IMG/VR virus record: IMGVR_UViG_3300010354_000195 | Location: 1 to 41,356 of that record | From: a virus | DNA length: 41,356 bases | Reading direction: 5' to 3' (one strand) | In this document: one piece after another, positions 40,666-41,356 of the stretch | Layout: the number at the start of each line of letters is the position of its first letter | Numbering within the stretch: position 1 is the stretch's first letter | Made by a program: the position numbers and the translations under genes | Notes under the pieces: generated by a model | Told to the model about the DNA's origin: nothing | The model's database searches: none | What the model saw: only the letters and a program-made list of their open reading frames with translations

Positions 40666-40893
40666 TTAACCGCCAAACATTTCATCAAAGAGGTCACCCA
40701 TCTCACTCAATTCGATGTGGCGATCCATTTGATTACGTGCCTCAATCAGTGCCGATTGTTTAGTACGAAGTTTGTCAATCTCTACGTTGAGAAGATGCAA
40801 ACGAGTGTTAATCTGGCAGCGATCCAGACCATTAACGGTCAGCACCTGGTGCTCCATTCCGTTGATGATTCGGGGTTGTTCAGTAACAGTCAT
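40666..40893 (-). CDS. Small coiled-coil protein, 75 aa
   Basis: Starts MTVTEQPRIINGMEHQVLTV and then a long helix (TRLHLLNVEIDKLRTKQSAL, then IEARNQMDRHIELSEM), ending GDLFDEMFGG. The N-terminus looks like a beta hairpin (IINGMEHQVLTVNG) and the remainder a coiled coil. Its ATG overlaps the stop of the 17-aa membrane peptide (ATGA), so the two are coupled. I recall short proteins of this type in cyanophages, with no function known. Confidence 0.72.
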   Translation of the reverse strand: MTVTEQPRIINGMEHQVLTVNGLDRCQINTRLHLLNVEIDKLRTKQSALIEARNQMDRHIELSEMGDLFDEMFGG

Positions 40894-40943
40894 TTTCTAA
40901 AAAACCAGAGGATGATTAACGAACCTAGGATAACAGTTGTCAT
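40890..40943 (-). CDS. 17-aa membrane micropeptide
   Basis: The frame reads MTTVILGSLIILWFFRK: one hydrophobic helix with basic C-terminal residues. Its ATG overlaps the TGA of the upstream 58-aa gene (ATGA), and its TGA overlaps the ATG of the downstream 75-aa gene (ATGA). Both junctions are the overlaps expected of coupled translation, which supports a real gene despite its size. A role as a membrane-acting peptide or a coupling spacer is possible. Confidence 0.55.
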   Translation of the reverse strand: MTTVILGSLIILWFFRK

Positions 40944-41116
40944 CGCCAATCCAGGAAAGTGGCAGGGTTGCCATAGTCTCCGATGACCATTCCGTTCTGG
41001 CGGACTTCAGCGTAACCGTACTCTTCAGAGAGGTCGTAGCAGAGGTCCCATGCCCTGTCGGCATCGGTGGTAGTGTTCTCCCATGGAGCAGAGGGGCAGA
41101 TCACGTCAAGGCGCAT
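40940..41116 (-). CDS. Hypothetical array protein, 58 aa
   Basis: Starts MRLDVICPSAPWENTTTDAD and continues RAWDLCYDLSEEYGYAEVRQ, ending GNPATFLDWR. It looks like a small alpha-beta protein with an acidic helix (ADRAWDLCYDLSEEYG) followed by a strand pair (YAEVRQNGMVIGDYG). It is the first gene of a three-gene unit with the 17-aa and 75-aa proteins. The leader is 20 bases, A-rich, and without a Shine-Dalgarno site. No family is recognised. Confidence 0.72.
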   Translation of the reverse strand: MRLDVICPSAPWENTTTDADRAWDLCYDLSEEYGYAEVRQNGMVIGDYGNPATFLDWR

Positions 41117-41135
41117 TTGGTTTCGTTTCGTTTGA

Positions 41136-41151
41136 TGCCCTTAGTATGGCA
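41136..41151 (-). promoter_or_regulatory. Array promoter CATACT
   Basis: TGC-CATACT (41143-41148, minus), then AAGGGC and a predicted start A at 41136. The string CATACTAAGGGC is the same as at 38313-38328, but here the A starts ATC rather than ATG, giving a 20-base leader. Confidence 0.6.
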
Positions 41152-41156
41152 CGAAT

Positions 41157-41178
41157 CAGGGGGGTCCACAACCCCCTG
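41157..41178 (-). other. G/C-run hairpin before array promoter
   Basis: CAGGGGG (41157-41163) and CCCCCTG (41172-41178) form a perfect 7-bp stem directly upstream of the promoter at 41136-41151. There is no U-run. It resembles the hairpins at 38967-38981 and 38337-38351. Confidence 0.5.
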
Positions 41179-41212
41179 TGTGCCACTCTGTCAACTGACC
41201 CCAGGCGGCCGC

Positions 41213-41243
41213 GATTCTCAATAAGAAAGAGTAGTTGAGAATC
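41213..41243. repeat. 9-bp inverted repeat
   Basis: GATTCTCAA (41213-41221) and TTGAGAATC (41235-41243) are exact complements separated by 13 bases. It lies 13 bases after the stop of the right-edge gene and could be an intrinsic stem or a protein site. The run after the stem is not U-rich on either strand. It is not a tRNA. Confidence 0.5.
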
Positions 41244-41256
41244 GGTACAGTTCGTG

Positions 41257-41356
41257 TTAGATAGCGTTGGGCGGTTCTTTTAACTCAACGCCATTATCTT
41301 CGAACCATTCGTCACCATAATACTCACGAACTTCGTTAATAAGTTCTTCCTCAGAG
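41257..41356 (-). CDS. Hypothetical protein, C-terminal 32 residues (5' end off the window)
   Basis: The frame is open from the right edge to a TAA at 41257-41259 and reads SEEELINEVREYYGDEWFED then NGVELKEPPNAI. It is acidic and helical, with an aromatic-rich part (EYYGDEWFED). Its base composition is AT-rich, like the phage core, not the GC-rich array, so the array is embedded in phage-type sequence on both sides. Too short to assign. Confidence 0.65.
   Translation of the reverse strand, partial: SEEELINEVREYYGDEWFEDNGVELKEPPNAI

Noticed and set aside
41213-41243. Inverted repeat considered as a tRNA or origin
   Set aside because: The stem does not extend to a cloverleaf, there is no T-loop or CCA end, and no iteron-like repeats are nearby.
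37320-41356. The array considered as a plasmid or a chimeric contig end
   Set aside because: No replication, partition or mobilisation gene is seen, and phage-like composition returns before the right edge. Not fully excluded without read data.

Overview
The window is most likely part of the genome of a T4-like cyanomyovirus (Kyanoviridae type) infecting marine picocyanobacteria, probably Synechococcus. The evidence is the T4-order late gene block with recognisable gp25, gp6, gp8, gp13, gp14, gp15 and gp16, a phage-type speD (S-adenosylmethionine decarboxylase), late promoters of the NATAAATA type, and the AT-rich, Gly/Thr/Ser-rich virion proteins typical of these phages. Every convincing gene but one reads on the minus strand, so transcription runs from high to low coordinates.

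Layout, in transcription order (right to left). (1) 41.36-37.39 kb: a dense array of tiny genes (17-115 aa). About 37.3-40.1 kb is GC-rich, unlike the rest of the window. Eleven minus-strand promoters share one geometry: a TACAAT/TATACT-like -10 box, six bases, then a predicted start base at the ATG itself or 15-20 bases before it. None of the leaders has a Shine-Dalgarno sequence. One unit at about 40.09-40.21 kb points the other way. (2) 37.2-35.0 kb: AT-rich small genes: an AbrB/MazE-like protein, a glycosyltransferase-like protein, two tiny conserved-looking proteins, an unknown 151-aa protein and speD. (3) 34.7-18.3 kb: late operon of baseplate wedge genes gp25, gp6 and a giant 4706-aa gp7-like protein. 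(4) 18.2-9.4 kb: gp8, a 2350-aa DUF4815-type structural protein and a 66-aa coiled-coil protein. (5) 9.4-0 kb: two small virion proteins, a 552-aa fibre-like protein, neck and tail-completion proteins gp13, gp14 and gp15, small terminase gp16, a 617-aa mosaic basic/cysteine protein, two small proteins and the start of another structural protein that runs off the left edge. The large terminase is not in the window.

The late genes build the baseplate, neck and tail and start packaging. Several overlap as TAATG (stop and start sharing bases), which suggests translational coupling. CATAAATA or TATAAATA late promoters precede gp25, gp8 and the 113-aa gene. The virion proteins are larger than their T4 counterparts because they carry shared beta-type modules: a GxGY...P.(V/I)TI repeat and a 'sE.m.I...LtV.RG.dGt...H' module, which recur in otherwise unrelated proteins. 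The tiny-gene array looks like a bank of individually promoted accessory genes, possibly used for host takeover; that role is inference. It is the least explained and most interesting part of the window.
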